Part shown: piece by piece, positions 7,801 through 13,963 of the stretch | Numbering within the stretch: the first letter of the stretch is position 1 | How the letters are laid out: each line of letters opens with the position of its first letter | Assembly (NCBI GenBank): GCA_031273735.1 | Contig: JAISRI010000106.1 | Coordinates: forward strand, 1-18,015 | DNA: 18,015 nt | Direction of reading: 5' to 3' | From: Helicobacteraceae bacterium | GTDB lineage: Bacteria > Campylobacterota > Campylobacteria > Campylobacterales > SZUA-545 | The notes under the pieces: model-generated | Seen by the model: the letters and a program-made list of their open reading frames with translations, nothing else | What the model was told of the DNA's origin: nothing | Databases searched by the model: none | Program-made: the position numbers and the translations under genes

Positions 7801-9166
7801 TATCAAGTTTTACGGATTGGCAAAATCAGACAGAGATACGCCGGCGTTTTTAATAACGCCAAAAGATTCTGGGGTAGTTACTATCACGTTTGATAGCAAA
7901 GGTAATTTCACGCCAAACTTAAAGATTGACGGCGGCGGGGAACAAGAGGTAATCGGTTCTAGCGGCGACTATAGGATCAAGTTTAACGTCAGAGCGGGCA
8001 GAACCTATCGCGTTACGGTAAACAAACCCGAAGGCGATAGCGGTTTGTATAACATTGTGGCGAACATAGAGGTTAAAGCCGTAAGAAATACCCTCTTTAA
8101 AGGCTCTCTAATCACCACAGGCGCTACGATCGACGAAAACGGCGACGCTTATGTATGGGGATTTAGAGGTTCCGCGCAACAAGGAAACGGCAAGCTATCG
8201 GTTTCAAGCTCTAGCGCTCCAGCTAAAGTAGAAACTCTCAAAAACATCACGGAGCTTACGGGCGGAGCGTATCACCTAATAGCGCTCGACGAGGAAGGAA
8301 ACGTTTGGGGTTGGGGGCAAAGCGGATACGGCGAAACGGGTTGCAAGCCTACGACGGGGATATACGTTCAAACGCCTTGCCTAGTTTTAAGCGACGTAAC
8401 GCAGATAGCTACGGGCGAATATTTTACGATCGCGCTTGATACCGAAGGCGGAGTTTGGACGTGGGGACACAACCTATACGGGCAACTCGGCGATGGCGGC
8501 TCAAAAAATAGTCAAACTCCGATACAAGTCAATCTAAAAGGCGAAAAGGCGAGGCTGATCGGCGGAGCGTATGAAGGCGCGTTTGCGGTTACAAACGAAG
8601 GTCATGTTTGGGCTTGGGGCGATAACGAAGCGAGCGGCTTAGGCTTTCAAGGTTCAAATTATGGCGTTCAAAAGATTGTCCGCGTTCCTACGCGTATTAC
8701 AAACCTCGATCAATACGCAAGCGATATTATCTATATCGGCGGAGGCAACGGTTGGGGCGAAGCCTTGTTGCAAGATGGAACGGTTATTGGTTGGGGGCTT
8801 AGCACCGCTCTTGGGCAGGGAACGACGGCGACAAATCTAAGCAGTCCAGATCCCGTCGTAATACTACGCGACATACGGCAACTTCACGCGAGATACGTCG
8901 GATCGATAGCTTTGGGCGAGGACGGAAGCGTTTATACTTGGGGGCAGACGGGCGGAAGCGCGTTTAAGGCGATATACGGCGAATACCCTACGCTTCGCAA
9001 CGCGCAAGGCAAAGTCGTAGAGATTGGCGGCGGTAAAGAGCATATCTTTTACAAAACGCAAGAGGGCGATTTATACGGAGTCGGATATAACGATCTGTAT
9101 AAGTTGGACTTGAATAAGTTGGGTTCTACTATCGATTGGAGCGGATCGAAGATCGAATACAAATAG
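4892..9166 (+). CDS. Giant exported multidomain protein: metallopeptidase motif, VWA domain, RCC1-like propeller
   Basis: A 1424-residue protein with a typical signal peptide (cleavage near VWA, residue 24). Domains in order: beta-rich, Ig-like regions (about 30-160 and 225-310); a peptidase-like region with the zinc motif HEFSH (412-416) followed by NEGFATW with Glu461 as likely third ligand, the gluzincin pattern; a VWA domain with complete MIDAS residues DSSGS (739-743), Thr821 and a later Asp at 856; a short beta domain (about 980-1065) resembling pre-peptidase C-terminal domains; and five to seven RCC1-type repeats (about 1072-1415) marked by V-W-x-W-G and G-x2-H or G-x2-Y-x3-AL patterns. 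It has its own promoter region and terminator. A secreted protease or adhesin acting on the envelope, matrix or a host is inferred; no experimentally known protein with this order comes to mind. No C-terminal anchor is visible. Confidence 0.88.
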   Translation: MKNRVCGWLCAVLALAFSANCVWATEPDYEPRAVVLTSQAAPIKIGETRLVPVEIASSPKWKSGMIKFELDTRLPLQVGVDPNSVKIGEIILDASRQAPYTAYVPVTVTGEGMFDFTGSITIEAPDGELFENGLSTWTEPVYSLGVFAFEGEAFFSADSESALKNKAHRNLTDSPEFIELSNKQMKIKSLFGEEDDRVYMLRKQEINRLYKLYYNKYRAKSLSFRAMASPVSFAKGETVTLSVNFPTNSGYTSFLPLDGAEITVIDNNNSAVIASGTLNKGKFAFISPRDGLSFTAKVTAKYGSNFVIRDGILTEKPIIEVGFTDTPVFNIKTTEKEGDDLLTIKPYEANAWSVFQALTELQSLTNTSLGVSKNKGYSVFVNEDINASNYRPASGELHISRTRYFSWDVIAHEFSHAISNETGSTLSSVGGNHTGANQYDNKNNSATYQNKDSSLILAFNEGFATWLGVSLLENSAYKGKMPDVGDGKYLNWALEPNTPITYFGEDTEYAIANLLWDIVDSSNEGNSRALCKNGCKDDITIPLGSAFANTLKGKSVRNISEYYGNLYSYYVGSAIDSIGKIDEAVLTKAHQLGAIFGEFGIAPTINEELTNFRFEAVYQTGLKAPTLTWRQLKTGEIPGLDTFEILFFNALKNELIHKLVIADKLYPETDGAYSYTFSDEDVKALKSKFTSLYSREISVMIKGTASGEKAEKGKIKTGAYYSNLATFDIGARFTVVAVDSSGSNTSTDPMNLRIGAAHGLLERFENINKNILEGSKPTTEKPYLVSALDFDSYVRELSSFASPTELRNRQIFNAIDSSGGTDVAAAINYAVSAINSVSFDFILPWFNKSVIYIFSDMDNNSGMNPVNMAIARAKQSGIAINYGHLQTPLVLFSATSAAKEINGDPIAQTSSIAPMSVKTSFDSFIEAILETGGTYAVIQDAESQAAWVELMAYFMTHDIETVEEIPLPFNIKFYGLAKSDRDTPAFLITPKDSGVVTITFDSKGNFTPNLKIDGGGEQEVIGSSGDYRIKFNVRAGRTYRVTVNKPEGDSGLYNIVANIEVKAVRNTLFKGSLITTGATIDENGDAYVWGFRGSAQQGNGKLSVSSSSAPAKVETLKNITELTGGAYHLIALDEEGNVWGWGQSGYGETGCKPTTGIYVQTPCLVLSDVTQIATGEYFTIALDTEGGVWTWGHNLYGQLGDGGSKNSQTPIQVNLKGEKARLIGGAYEGAFAVTNEGHVWAWGDNEASGLGFQGSNYGVQKIVRVPTRITNLDQYASDIIYIGGGNGWGEALLQDGTVIGWGLSTALGQGTTATNLSSPDPVVILRDIRQLHARYVGSIALGEDGSVYTWGQTGGSAFKAIYGEYPTLRNAQGKVVEIGGGKEHIFYKTQEGDLYGVGYNDLYKLDLNKLGSTIDWSGSKIEYK

Positions 9167-9184
9167 TAACGCCTCTATTCTTGT

Positions 9185-9219
9185 CAAAAAAGGGGCGGGA
9201 AACCGCCTCTTTGTTTTTT
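9185..9219 (+). terminator. Rho-independent terminator of the giant gene
   Basis: GGGGCGG (9192-9198) and CCGCCTC (9203-9209) form a 7-bp stem with one G-U pair, closed by a GAAA tetraloop and followed by TTTGTTTTTT. It begins 25 nt after the stop codon. Confidence 0.9.
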
Positions 9220-9243
9220 CTTTATGTTTATATTAGTAATTAT

Positions 9244-9320
9244 GTCAAATATACTTTGAAATTGGACTAATCACGCCCAAAAGTGAGCGGGAAAGAGTCC
9301 ATTTTCAAAGTTTATTTGAC
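9244..9320. repeat. 77-nt near-palindrome with 25-nt arms
   Basis: The arms 9244-9268 and 9296-9320 are inverted copies of each other with 23 of 25 positions matching, around a 27-nt centre. They run from GTCAAATA at the outside to GGACT at the inside. It is not a standard terminator: there is no G+C-rich stem or T-tail. A small non-autonomous element, paired transposon ends or a long RNA hairpin are the readings I consider. Confidence 0.6.
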
Positions 9321-9550
9321 AACAAGGGCGAAAAAACGAGTCCATATTACGTTGCATACTAAGTTTAATGGTTATCCTCGATTGCCTAGCCCTTTCCTTA
9401 TTCCAATTTGCAAGTTTTTTGAACAAAAACAAAGTCGCGCTACCACAAACCCGTTTGCGTCAATTGTATAGACTTAACTAAGTTAAAAGCTCGTCTTATT
9501 TGCCGCTTTACATCTAGGGCTATTTATGAACGATTATGACTATTGCTGGT
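9321..9550. other. Gene-free stretch at the convergence of two gene blocks
   Basis: I see no supported coding region, RNA gene or clear terminator for the leftward operon ending at 9551. There is a 13-nt palindrome TTAACTAAGTTAA (9474-9486). GAGTCCAT, which occurs in the right arm of the neighbouring near-palindrome, recurs at about 9339-9346. Confidence 0.4.
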
Positions 9551-9775
9551 TTATTTATCTGAAGAAGAAACGTCATAAGTAGTCCAGCGAAGAACTTTAT
9601 ATCCTCTCTTATGGAACAAACGAACTATCTTGGCTAAGAAGTCGTCGTCTAATTCCACATCAAAAGTCAGATAGACCATATTCTTATTGATCTGCTCTGA
9701 CTTAATCAGCTTTGGGGCTTCCTTATTGTCCAAAGGAAGCCTATTACTATAATAGTTAGCTAAGACATAGAACAC
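9551..9775 (-). CDS. Small hypothetical protein (74 aa), GTG start
   Basis: The frame starts with GTG at 9775, sharing one base with the TAG stop of the gene before it, with AGGA 9 nt upstream. A later ATG would drop the first 32 residues. The product is soluble, with a C-terminal half (VYLTFDVELDDDFLAKIVRL) that reads as strand-helix-strand, ending SSSDK. Family unknown. It is the last gene of a unit that carries few CGATCG palindromes compared with its upstream neighbours, hinting at a separate origin. Confidence 0.6.
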   Translation of the reverse strand: MFYVLANYYSNRLPLDNKEAPKLIKSEQINKNMVYLTFDVELDDDFLAKIVRLFHKRGYKVLRWTTYDVSSSDK

Positions 9776-10026
9776 TATTCGTCTTCCTCTTCGCCTTCCA
9801 GCTTCCGTATCTGATCGTATATGTCGTTTATATCCTTCGTAAGGTCTTTATGACCCCACTCGTGGAGATATGTATAGACGATAGCTACTTTAGACAGAGT
9901 CTCTGCCTTCTCCTCTACAGATAGGCTGTCGTCTATACTACGATACAGCTTATCAGTCGCAAGACTAAGCTCTTTATTCAGCTGACGGATCGAATCATAC
10001 AATCCATTGATTACTCTATCAATCAT
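9775..10026 (-). CDS. Small helical, acidic hypothetical protein (83 aa)
   Basis: I placed the start at the ATG at 10026, which has AGGA 7 nt upstream; the frame is open 33 codons further 5', but that part belongs to the overlapping upstream gene in another frame. The product is almost all helix with heptad-like Leu/Ile spacing and ends in EGEEEDE, so a coiled coil is likely. It contains HEWGH (residues 55-59), formally an HExxH zinc motif, but the protein is too small and simple for a peptidase. Function unknown. Confidence 0.65.
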   Translation of the reverse strand: MIDRVINGLYDSIRQLNKELSLATDKLYRSIDDSLSVEEKAETLSKVAIVYTYLHEWGHKDLTKDINDIYDQIRKLEGEEEDE

Positions 10027-10192
10027 CTCTACTTCCTTTCTTTGTAGCCCAATCAAAGTAAACGCCATTTTCATAGTCGAATGGGTCTTCTTCGCCATTA
10101 AGAGCTTTCTGATACAGCTCTTCATTTCTTATACGCTTAGCGTCTTTAGCTACCTGACCCATTTGAAATAGGGCTTCCTCTAGCTTGTTCAT
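10019..10192 (-). CDS. Small acidic hypothetical protein (57 aa)
   Basis: The ATG at 10192 has AGGAG 7 nt upstream and forms an ATGA overlap with the end of the 116-residue gene. The frame runs 57 codons, beginning MNKLEEALFQMGQVAKDAK and ending TKKGSRDD, and overlaps the next start by 8 nt. The gene is short and easily missed, but the ribosome binding site and both overlaps support it. It is soluble, and no family is recognised. Confidence 0.65.
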   Translation of the reverse strand: MNKLEEALFQMGQVAKDAKRIRNEELYQKALNGEEDPFDYENGVYFDWATKKGSRDD

Positions 10193-10539
10193 TTTTTTAC
10201 TCCTGTCGCCTCTTTATAGGCTTTCCAGATTTCGTTGGCGGCGCTCATAATATCGCCGTCGGCTACGGGTCGCCCAAAGATAATGCCCTGATAGCCGCTC
10301 TCGATCGCCCACTCTTTCGCGGCCGTCAGCGGGGCTTTTCCCGCTTCGGTCGCCTTAGCGATCGCCCTGTCCATCGCGTCCGCGATATTATCGGCGATTA
10401 TCCGCTTGTTTTCTTCGCGGCTTTTGTTCGCCGCGCGGGGATTATTATCCGCCGCGATCGTCGCTTTCTTGCTCTGTCTAAGCAGGATTTTGCTTTCTTT
10501 CCCGCCGAATCTGCCGCTTATCGGCGTTCTGTTGTCCAT
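10189..10539 (-). CDS. Hypothetical protein, basic N-terminus (116 aa)
   Basis: The start at 10539 (MDNRTPISGRFGGKESK) is chosen for AGGGG 5 nt upstream; 27 further in-frame codons upstream overlap the preceding gene and lack a ribosome binding site. The N-terminal 45 residues are basic and probably disordered; the rest is Ala-rich and helical (IADNIADAMDRAIAKATEAG) and ends in GVKK. Soluble, family unknown. It follows the 111-residue gene by 13 nt behind a strong promoter and carries many CGATCG palindromes, like the AcrVA2-like gene's downstream neighbours. Confidence 0.65.
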   Translation of the reverse strand: MDNRTPISGRFGGKESKILLRQSKKATIAADNNPRAANKSREENKRIIADNIADAMDRAIAKATEAGKAPLTAAKEWAIESGYQGIIFGRPVADGDIMSAANEIWKAYKEATGVKK

Positions 10540-10552
10540 AATAACCCCTTTA

Positions 10553-10888
10553 TTACCAAATCGATTTTTCGACTTTAATATCTGTCGCCAACTCCGAAAA
10601 GCAGGCGAGATCGTAGTCAATCACTAATCGGCGATCGCCTAGATCGATCACCGATACCGCGTCGCGGCGATCGCCCTTGCGCATTTGGACTTTTTCCCAA
10701 GCTAGCGCGGGTTTGCCGTCAAAACGGAAATCTTGACGCTTAGAGCGTTCGCTCCACTTTTTGGAGCTTTCGATCCAATTTTCAAGCGTTTCAGCCGTTT
10801 CCACAAACGACCCCGCTATCTCGTTGGCGTCGATCGCTTCGATCGCTTGATCCGAAAAACCCAGCGCTTTTAATTCCTCTAGTTCCAT
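10553..10888 (-). CDS. Hypothetical protein (111 aa), first gene of a unit with a strong promoter
   Basis: The start at 10888 (MELEELKALGFSDQAIEAID) has AGGAG 8 nt upstream. Residues 1-25 look like a small helical UBA- or HTH-like fold, then comes a long helix (ENWIESSKKWSERSKR) and a beta-rich part (FDGKPALAWEKVQMRKGD, then VIDLGDRRLVIDYD). No transmembrane segment. I cannot name the family. It is transcribed from the repeated promoter cassette at 10924-10952 and leads a unit that probably continues to 9551. Confidence 0.7.
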   Translation of the reverse strand: MELEELKALGFSDQAIEAIDANEIAGSFVETAETLENWIESSKKWSERSKRQDFRFDGKPALAWEKVQMRKGDRRDAVSVIDLGDRRLVIDYDLACFSELATDIKVEKSIW

Positions 10889-10923
10889 CGCCCAATCTCC
10901 TTTCTGTTTTCTTTCATAGCGCA

Positions 10924-10952
10924 ATTATAATACAAAAAAATACCTTTGTCAA
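10924..10952 (-). promoter_or_regulatory. Strong sigma70 promoter, copy 1 of a repeated cassette
   Basis: On the minus strand: perfect TTGACA (10952-10947), 17-nt spacer, perfect TATAAT (10929-10924). The 28 nt at 10925-10952 are identical to 12489-12516 in front of another unit, and the following leader (TATGAAA, A-run, AAGGAGA, ATG) is also similar. Confidence 0.85.
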
Positions 10953-10973
10953 AAGGTTCTGTAAAAGAAATAA

Positions 10974-11090
10974 TTAGGTATTTTTAACTATTTGTCGTCT
11001 GCGCAAGAAGGCGGTACAAGCGGCTACTCCGTGCTTTTCGGCAAACGCCTTTGGAGAGAGTGTCGTCAAATCGTCCTTACGCTCCTCCCA
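10974..11090 (-). pseudogene. Severed fourth repeat of the HTH-like repeat protein
   Basis: Directly beyond the TGA stop of the 196-residue gene the same frame stays open for 38 codons and encodes WEERKDDLTTLSPKAFAEKH and a tail ending RRRQIVKNT, then TAA. This is a clear fourth copy of the protein's repeat unit. The TGA occupies the position of the first Trp of the WWEER start found in repeat 3, so TGG to TGA is the simplest origin. It is either a nonsense mutation or a readthrough extension. Confidence 0.7.
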
Positions 11091-11681
11091 TCATTGATAG
11101 CCGCGTGCGTTCGACGGCTTTTTACCGCCAAATTTAATGCGCCAATAATATGTCGCCGCAGGCATAACGTCGTATTTTTTTGCAAATTCCACAGGCATAA
11201 GCGCCAATAACTCTTCTTTGCGCTCCTCCCACCACGAGCTTTGCTTGCGGGGTTTGGATGCGCCGCATTTGACGCGACGTTTATAATACATGGTTCTAGA
11301 GCATTTGTATTTCTCGATAAACTCCGAAACCGAAAGCGAAAGAGCGTCGTCGTCGCGGCGCTTATACCATTCCGCGTTTCTTTCGGGTCTTTTATTTATT
11401 CTTTTGCGCTTTTTAACGGTTTTATTTTCGTAGTAATAGGCTTGATAGCACTTTTGACTGCAGAATCGACTACGAACACAACCGACGATTTCAAAGTTTT
11501 TCTTACAAGCGGGACATACTAGAGAGGTAACGGGGCGGATTTTAGGGTGTCTTCGTATAAAGATTTGATGACTAACGGTTCCAATCGGTATTCCGTATTT
11601 TTTAGCAAAAACGCGGGGGCGAACGCTAAGCAATTCCTCTTGTCGCTCGTCCCACCATTTTTTATCTTTTGGTTCTTGCAT
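11091..11681 (-). CDS. Repeat protein with a zinc finger and HTH-like modules (196 aa), C-terminally truncated
   Basis: Three copies of a roughly 38-residue module start at W9 (WWDERQEELLSVRPRVFAKK), W105 (WYKRRDDDALSLSVSEFIEK) and W150 (WWEERKEELLALMPVEFAKK). Each continues as Lys-Tyr and a basic helix such as TYYWRIKFGG, which reads as a helix-turn-helix-type recognition unit. Between copies 1 and 2 lies a Cys4 cluster, CPAC (56-59) and CSQKC (74-78), a probable zinc ribbon. Sequence-specific DNA binding, perhaps regulation of its own cluster, is inferred. It starts 4 nt after the stop of the 256-residue gene and has a poor Shine-Dalgarno, so it is probably translationally coupled. The gene ends at a TGA that interrupts a fourth module. 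Confidence 0.75.
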   Translation of the reverse strand: MQEPKDKKWWDERQEELLSVRPRVFAKKYGIPIGTVSHQIFIRRHPKIRPVTSLVCPACKKNFEIVGCVRSRFCSQKCYQAYYYENKTVKKRKRINKRPERNAEWYKRRDDDALSLSVSEFIEKYKCSRTMYYKRRVKCGASKPRKQSSWWEERKEELLALMPVEFAKKYDVMPAATYYWRIKFGGKKPSNARGYQ

Positions 11682-11685
11682 TTCT

Positions 11686-12456
11686 TTACATTAAAAATGC
11701 GGAATTGGCGTGTTTTCCTAATTCCCAAACGACGTCCATAGCGATCTTTTCATTCTCTGTTAATCCGCGTTCGTATCCGTTCGTTTGCGTCCACTTGTCC
11801 CCTACGCGCAAGCCGCCTTTTTTCCCGTTGCCTAGATCATACATAGGGTTAATTACCCGCCCAAAATCAGGGATATTGCGATCGTCAAACACGAGCGTTT
11901 CGCCGTCGTGCATTACAATCGTGCATTTGTAGATCGGGGATTCTATATCGCCTAATCGGTCGTAACCCTCTAACTCCGCGTCAAACGATTTTACGCTCGC
12001 TAACAACGCCGCATTTTTAGCTTCCTTCGCCGCCTTTTCAGCGGCTTTCGCGCGATTTTCGTTTACTATCGCGACTTGGAGCTTTTCAATCGCGACGTCG
12101 ATTTCGGCGTATATTGTTTCCAAAATCGCATCCGTAAAGCGGAAACCAACGTAATGCCTATCAGTTCCGCTATTTCGCCAATTCGTCCATTCTTCGTCGA
12201 TCTTGCTTCCGTTAATTATCGTTTCTAGGCGATGTTCGTTCTCTTTTTTACCTATTTTATCGGCGATCCAATCGCTAATTTGACTAAAGGAAATTTTTCC
12301 CGAATAGGGGTAGCTCAATTCTCCCAAGCCTGCCCAATCGACGATCAGCATTTCGCCGACTCCTTCGCGAAACCTATTAAACTCCTTTACTTCCCACTCG
12401 GCTTCCCATGCGGCGCCGATTTCAAGCGTCGCTCCAAAAATCTCAATCTTGTTCAT
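11686..12456 (-). CDS. Hypothetical protein (256 aa), first gene of the second cassette unit
   Basis: Begins MNKIEIFGATLEIGAAWEAE with AAGGAG 5 nt upstream, so the start is firm. The N-terminal half is mixed alpha/beta and Trp-rich. Residues about 118-160 form a long Ala/Lys/Glu coiled-coil-like helix (ENRAKAAEKAAKEAKNAAL), followed by a beta-rich C-terminal domain (YKCTIVMHDGETLVFDDRN). No signal peptide or membrane segment. I do not recognise the family. Transcribed from promoter copy 2 and followed after 4 nt by the repeat protein, it lies just after the AcrVA2-like gene, so it is a candidate anti-defence gene by position only. Confidence 0.7.
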   Translation of the reverse strand: MNKIEIFGATLEIGAAWEAEWEVKEFNRFREGVGEMLIVDWAGLGELSYPYSGKISFSQISDWIADKIGKKENEHRLETIINGSKIDEEWTNWRNSGTDRHYVGFRFTDAILETIYAEIDVAIEKLQVAIVNENRAKAAEKAAKEAKNAALLASVKSFDAELEGYDRLGDIESPIYKCTIVMHDGETLVFDDRNIPDFGRVINPMYDLGNGKKGGLRVGDKWTQTNGYERGLTENEKIAMDVVWELGKHANSAFLM

Positions 12457-12487
12457 CTATTCTCCTTACCTTTTGTTTCATAACATA

Positions 12488-12516
12488 GTTATAATACAAA
12501 AAAATACCTTTGTCAA
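12488..12516 (-). promoter_or_regulatory. Strong sigma70 promoter, copy 2 of a repeated cassette
   Basis: On the minus strand: TTGACA (12516-12511), 17-nt spacer, TATAAC (12493-12488). It shares 28 identical nucleotides with the promoter at 10924-10952 and drives the 256-residue gene and the repeat protein. Confidence 0.85.
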
Positions 12517-12545
12517 GAGACTTTACAAAATAGTTATTGTCGCGC

Positions 12546-13490
12546 TTAAATCCCGACTTCCGTCATAAATAACCATTTAAGAGTATATTTTCGTTCTTCG
12601 CTTCCGTCCTTTTTGCCGCTCCAGAAGCCGTGCCAATGAGCGCTTCTTAAATGAGGACGTTTAGGCGTTCCTTTGCCGGCCGCGATTGATTCGACGCGCC
12701 GTTTTTCGATTTCCGCTTCAAACGCTTCGATCTTTTTACCTATCTCGCCGCCTATTTGGTAATAACGAGGCTTATCGGGCGGGAACATTCGATAACCCCT
12801 CTTTGTTTTTGTTAATTGCGGGCGAGACGGAAAATCGCCCGGAATATGCCCTGCTATATCGGGCTTATCGGAACAAATATACATAACTATCGACGTTAAG
12901 ATCCTTGCGAGATAAACGTCGTTTTGGGAATACTTAATATCGGTCTGATCGCCAACGATTTGCTTGATTGCTTCTTCAACGCTCCAAGCGCCAATAAGCA
13001 TTGGGATCATAGCGATTAGCCGACCTCTTATATTAAGAACAAAATTAAGAGCTTGGTTTTCCGAATTATCGCTGATATAGCAGAAAAAGCCGTCCATGTC
13101 GTAGCCGCTTAAAGCGTCGCCAAAATCGACATATAGCGACCATTGCGGTATTCGCGTTAATATCTCGGCTTGGATTTTCTGCGGCGGCTCGGTCTTTAAT
13201 AACTCGGTAAGAAATAGATCGTTAAATTGATATATACCTTGCGTCCAACGCCAAGCGCCTAACGCGGCGACGGCGAGAGCTTCGGCGGATACGCCTTGTG
13301 GCGACTCGGTCGCTCCCTTAATGATCATTAACTGCACCTGCCAAGCCTCGAACGGCAGATAGCACAGATTTCCGTCCCAATCTGGATAGCCGCGCTTTCC
13401 CTTCAACGCTCTTACTTCTTCGCCCATTTTCCACAGAGCGGGATACTGCCGCGTGAATAAGTTTAGGTGTTCTTTTGGGCTTACCTTCAT
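12546..13490 (-). CDS. acrVA2: AcrVA2-like anti-CRISPR (anti-Cas12a) protein
   Basis: The 314-residue product matches Moraxella AcrVA2 (about 322 aa) in the same order at all the motifs I recall: GAWRWTQGIYQ (78-88), IPQWSLYVDF (114-123), MYICSDKPDI (203-212), YYQIGGEIG (243-251), KRPHLRSAHWHGFWSG (277-292) and a final L-K-W. AcrVA2 blocks type V-A CRISPR immunity by lowering Cas12a production: it recognises the nascent Cas12a N-terminus and causes loss of its mRNA. Homologues are widespread on plasmids and phages, also in hosts not known to have Cas12a, so the target here may differ. The start has only a weak Shine-Dalgarno and lies 32 nt after the previous stop. There is no signal peptide; it acts in the cytoplasm. 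Confidence 0.9.
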   Translation of the reverse strand: MKVSPKEHLNLFTRQYPALWKMGEEVRALKGKRGYPDWDGNLCYLPFEAWQVQLMIIKGATESPQGVSAEALAVAALGAWRWTQGIYQFNDLFLTELLKTEPPQKIQAEILTRIPQWSLYVDFGDALSGYDMDGFFCYISDNSENQALNFVLNIRGRLIAMIPMLIGAWSVEEAIKQIVGDQTDIKYSQNDVYLARILTSIVMYICSDKPDIAGHIPGDFPSRPQLTKTKRGYRMFPPDKPRYYQIGGEIGKKIEAFEAEIEKRRVESIAAGKGTPKRPHLRSAHWHGFWSGKKDGSEERKYTLKWLFMTEVGI

Positions 13491-13522
13491 TGATTTTTAC
13501 TTTTTGTTTCTTATAACACGAA

Positions 13523-13963
13523 TCAAACGGCGGCTTCTGCTTCCGTAGCGCAAGAAGCAAATGCCCATTGTAGATACTTGGCTTCCGCCACTAGTATCTC
13601 CTTGTGGCTTCCGCCGTCGCATAAGACGGCTCTAGCCTCCCTGCTTAGGCAGGAATAGGACTCATATCCCACCAAGTTTTCTAGCTCCTCCTCGCTCAAT
13701 TGCTCAAGCGGGGTATTGATCCTAAACCTCTCGTCCCTCGCTCTAAGATTGGGGACGGGGCTTGAGCGAAAATCACAATCCCCCCAACGATAGAAGACTA
13801 CTCCTGTAGCTTTCTCGAAAGCCCAAAGACCATCTGTGCTATCCGCTTCAGATTCAGCCCACTCTTTCCTGACCAAATCAATGATCTCCTCTTCGCCTAC
13901 CGCAGTGGCGATAAGATTGTCCCCATAGTGGTTATATGTGGATAGGTCTAGGTCAGTTTTCAT
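13523..13963 (-). CDS. Hypothetical acidic protein (146 aa) upstream of the AcrVA2-like gene
   Basis: Begins MKTDLDLSTYNHYGDNLIAT with AAGGA 6 nt before the ATG, and overlaps the end of the 86-residue gene by 11 nt. It is acidic (runs such as VGEEEIIDL and LSEEELENLVG) with a central beta part (GVVFYRWGDCDFRSS) and no membrane segment. Small acidic proteins are common among anti-CRISPR and anti-restriction factors, but this is only suggestive. Unlike its neighbours it contains essentially no CGATCG palindromes and uses more AGG, CTC and TCC codons, pointing to a different origin. Family unknown. Confidence 0.7.
   Translation of the reverse strand: MKTDLDLSTYNHYGDNLIATAVGEEEIIDLVRKEWAESEADSTDGLWAFEKATGVVFYRWGDCDFRSSPVPNLRARDERFRINTPLEQLSEEELENLVGYESYSCLSREARAVLCDGGSHKEILVAEAKYLQWAFASCATEAEAAV

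Noticed and set aside
9283..9471. 62-residue plus-strand frame starting GTG
   Set aside because: No ribosome binding site, starts inside the near-palindrome, and the composition is not protein-like.
9526..9582. 18-codon plus-strand frame MNDYDYCWFIYLKKKRHK
   Set aside because: Too short, only weak AGGG upstream, and it overlaps the end of a better supported minus-strand gene.
9775..10026. HEWGH (HExxH) in the 83-residue protein as a zinc peptidase
   Set aside because: The protein is too short and simply helical, with no third ligand or catalytic domain; five residues can occur by chance.
11091..11093. TGA read as Trp (alternative genetic code)
   Set aside because: TGA serves as the stop in several tightly overlapping ATGA junctions in this window, so reassignment would fuse or extend many genes.
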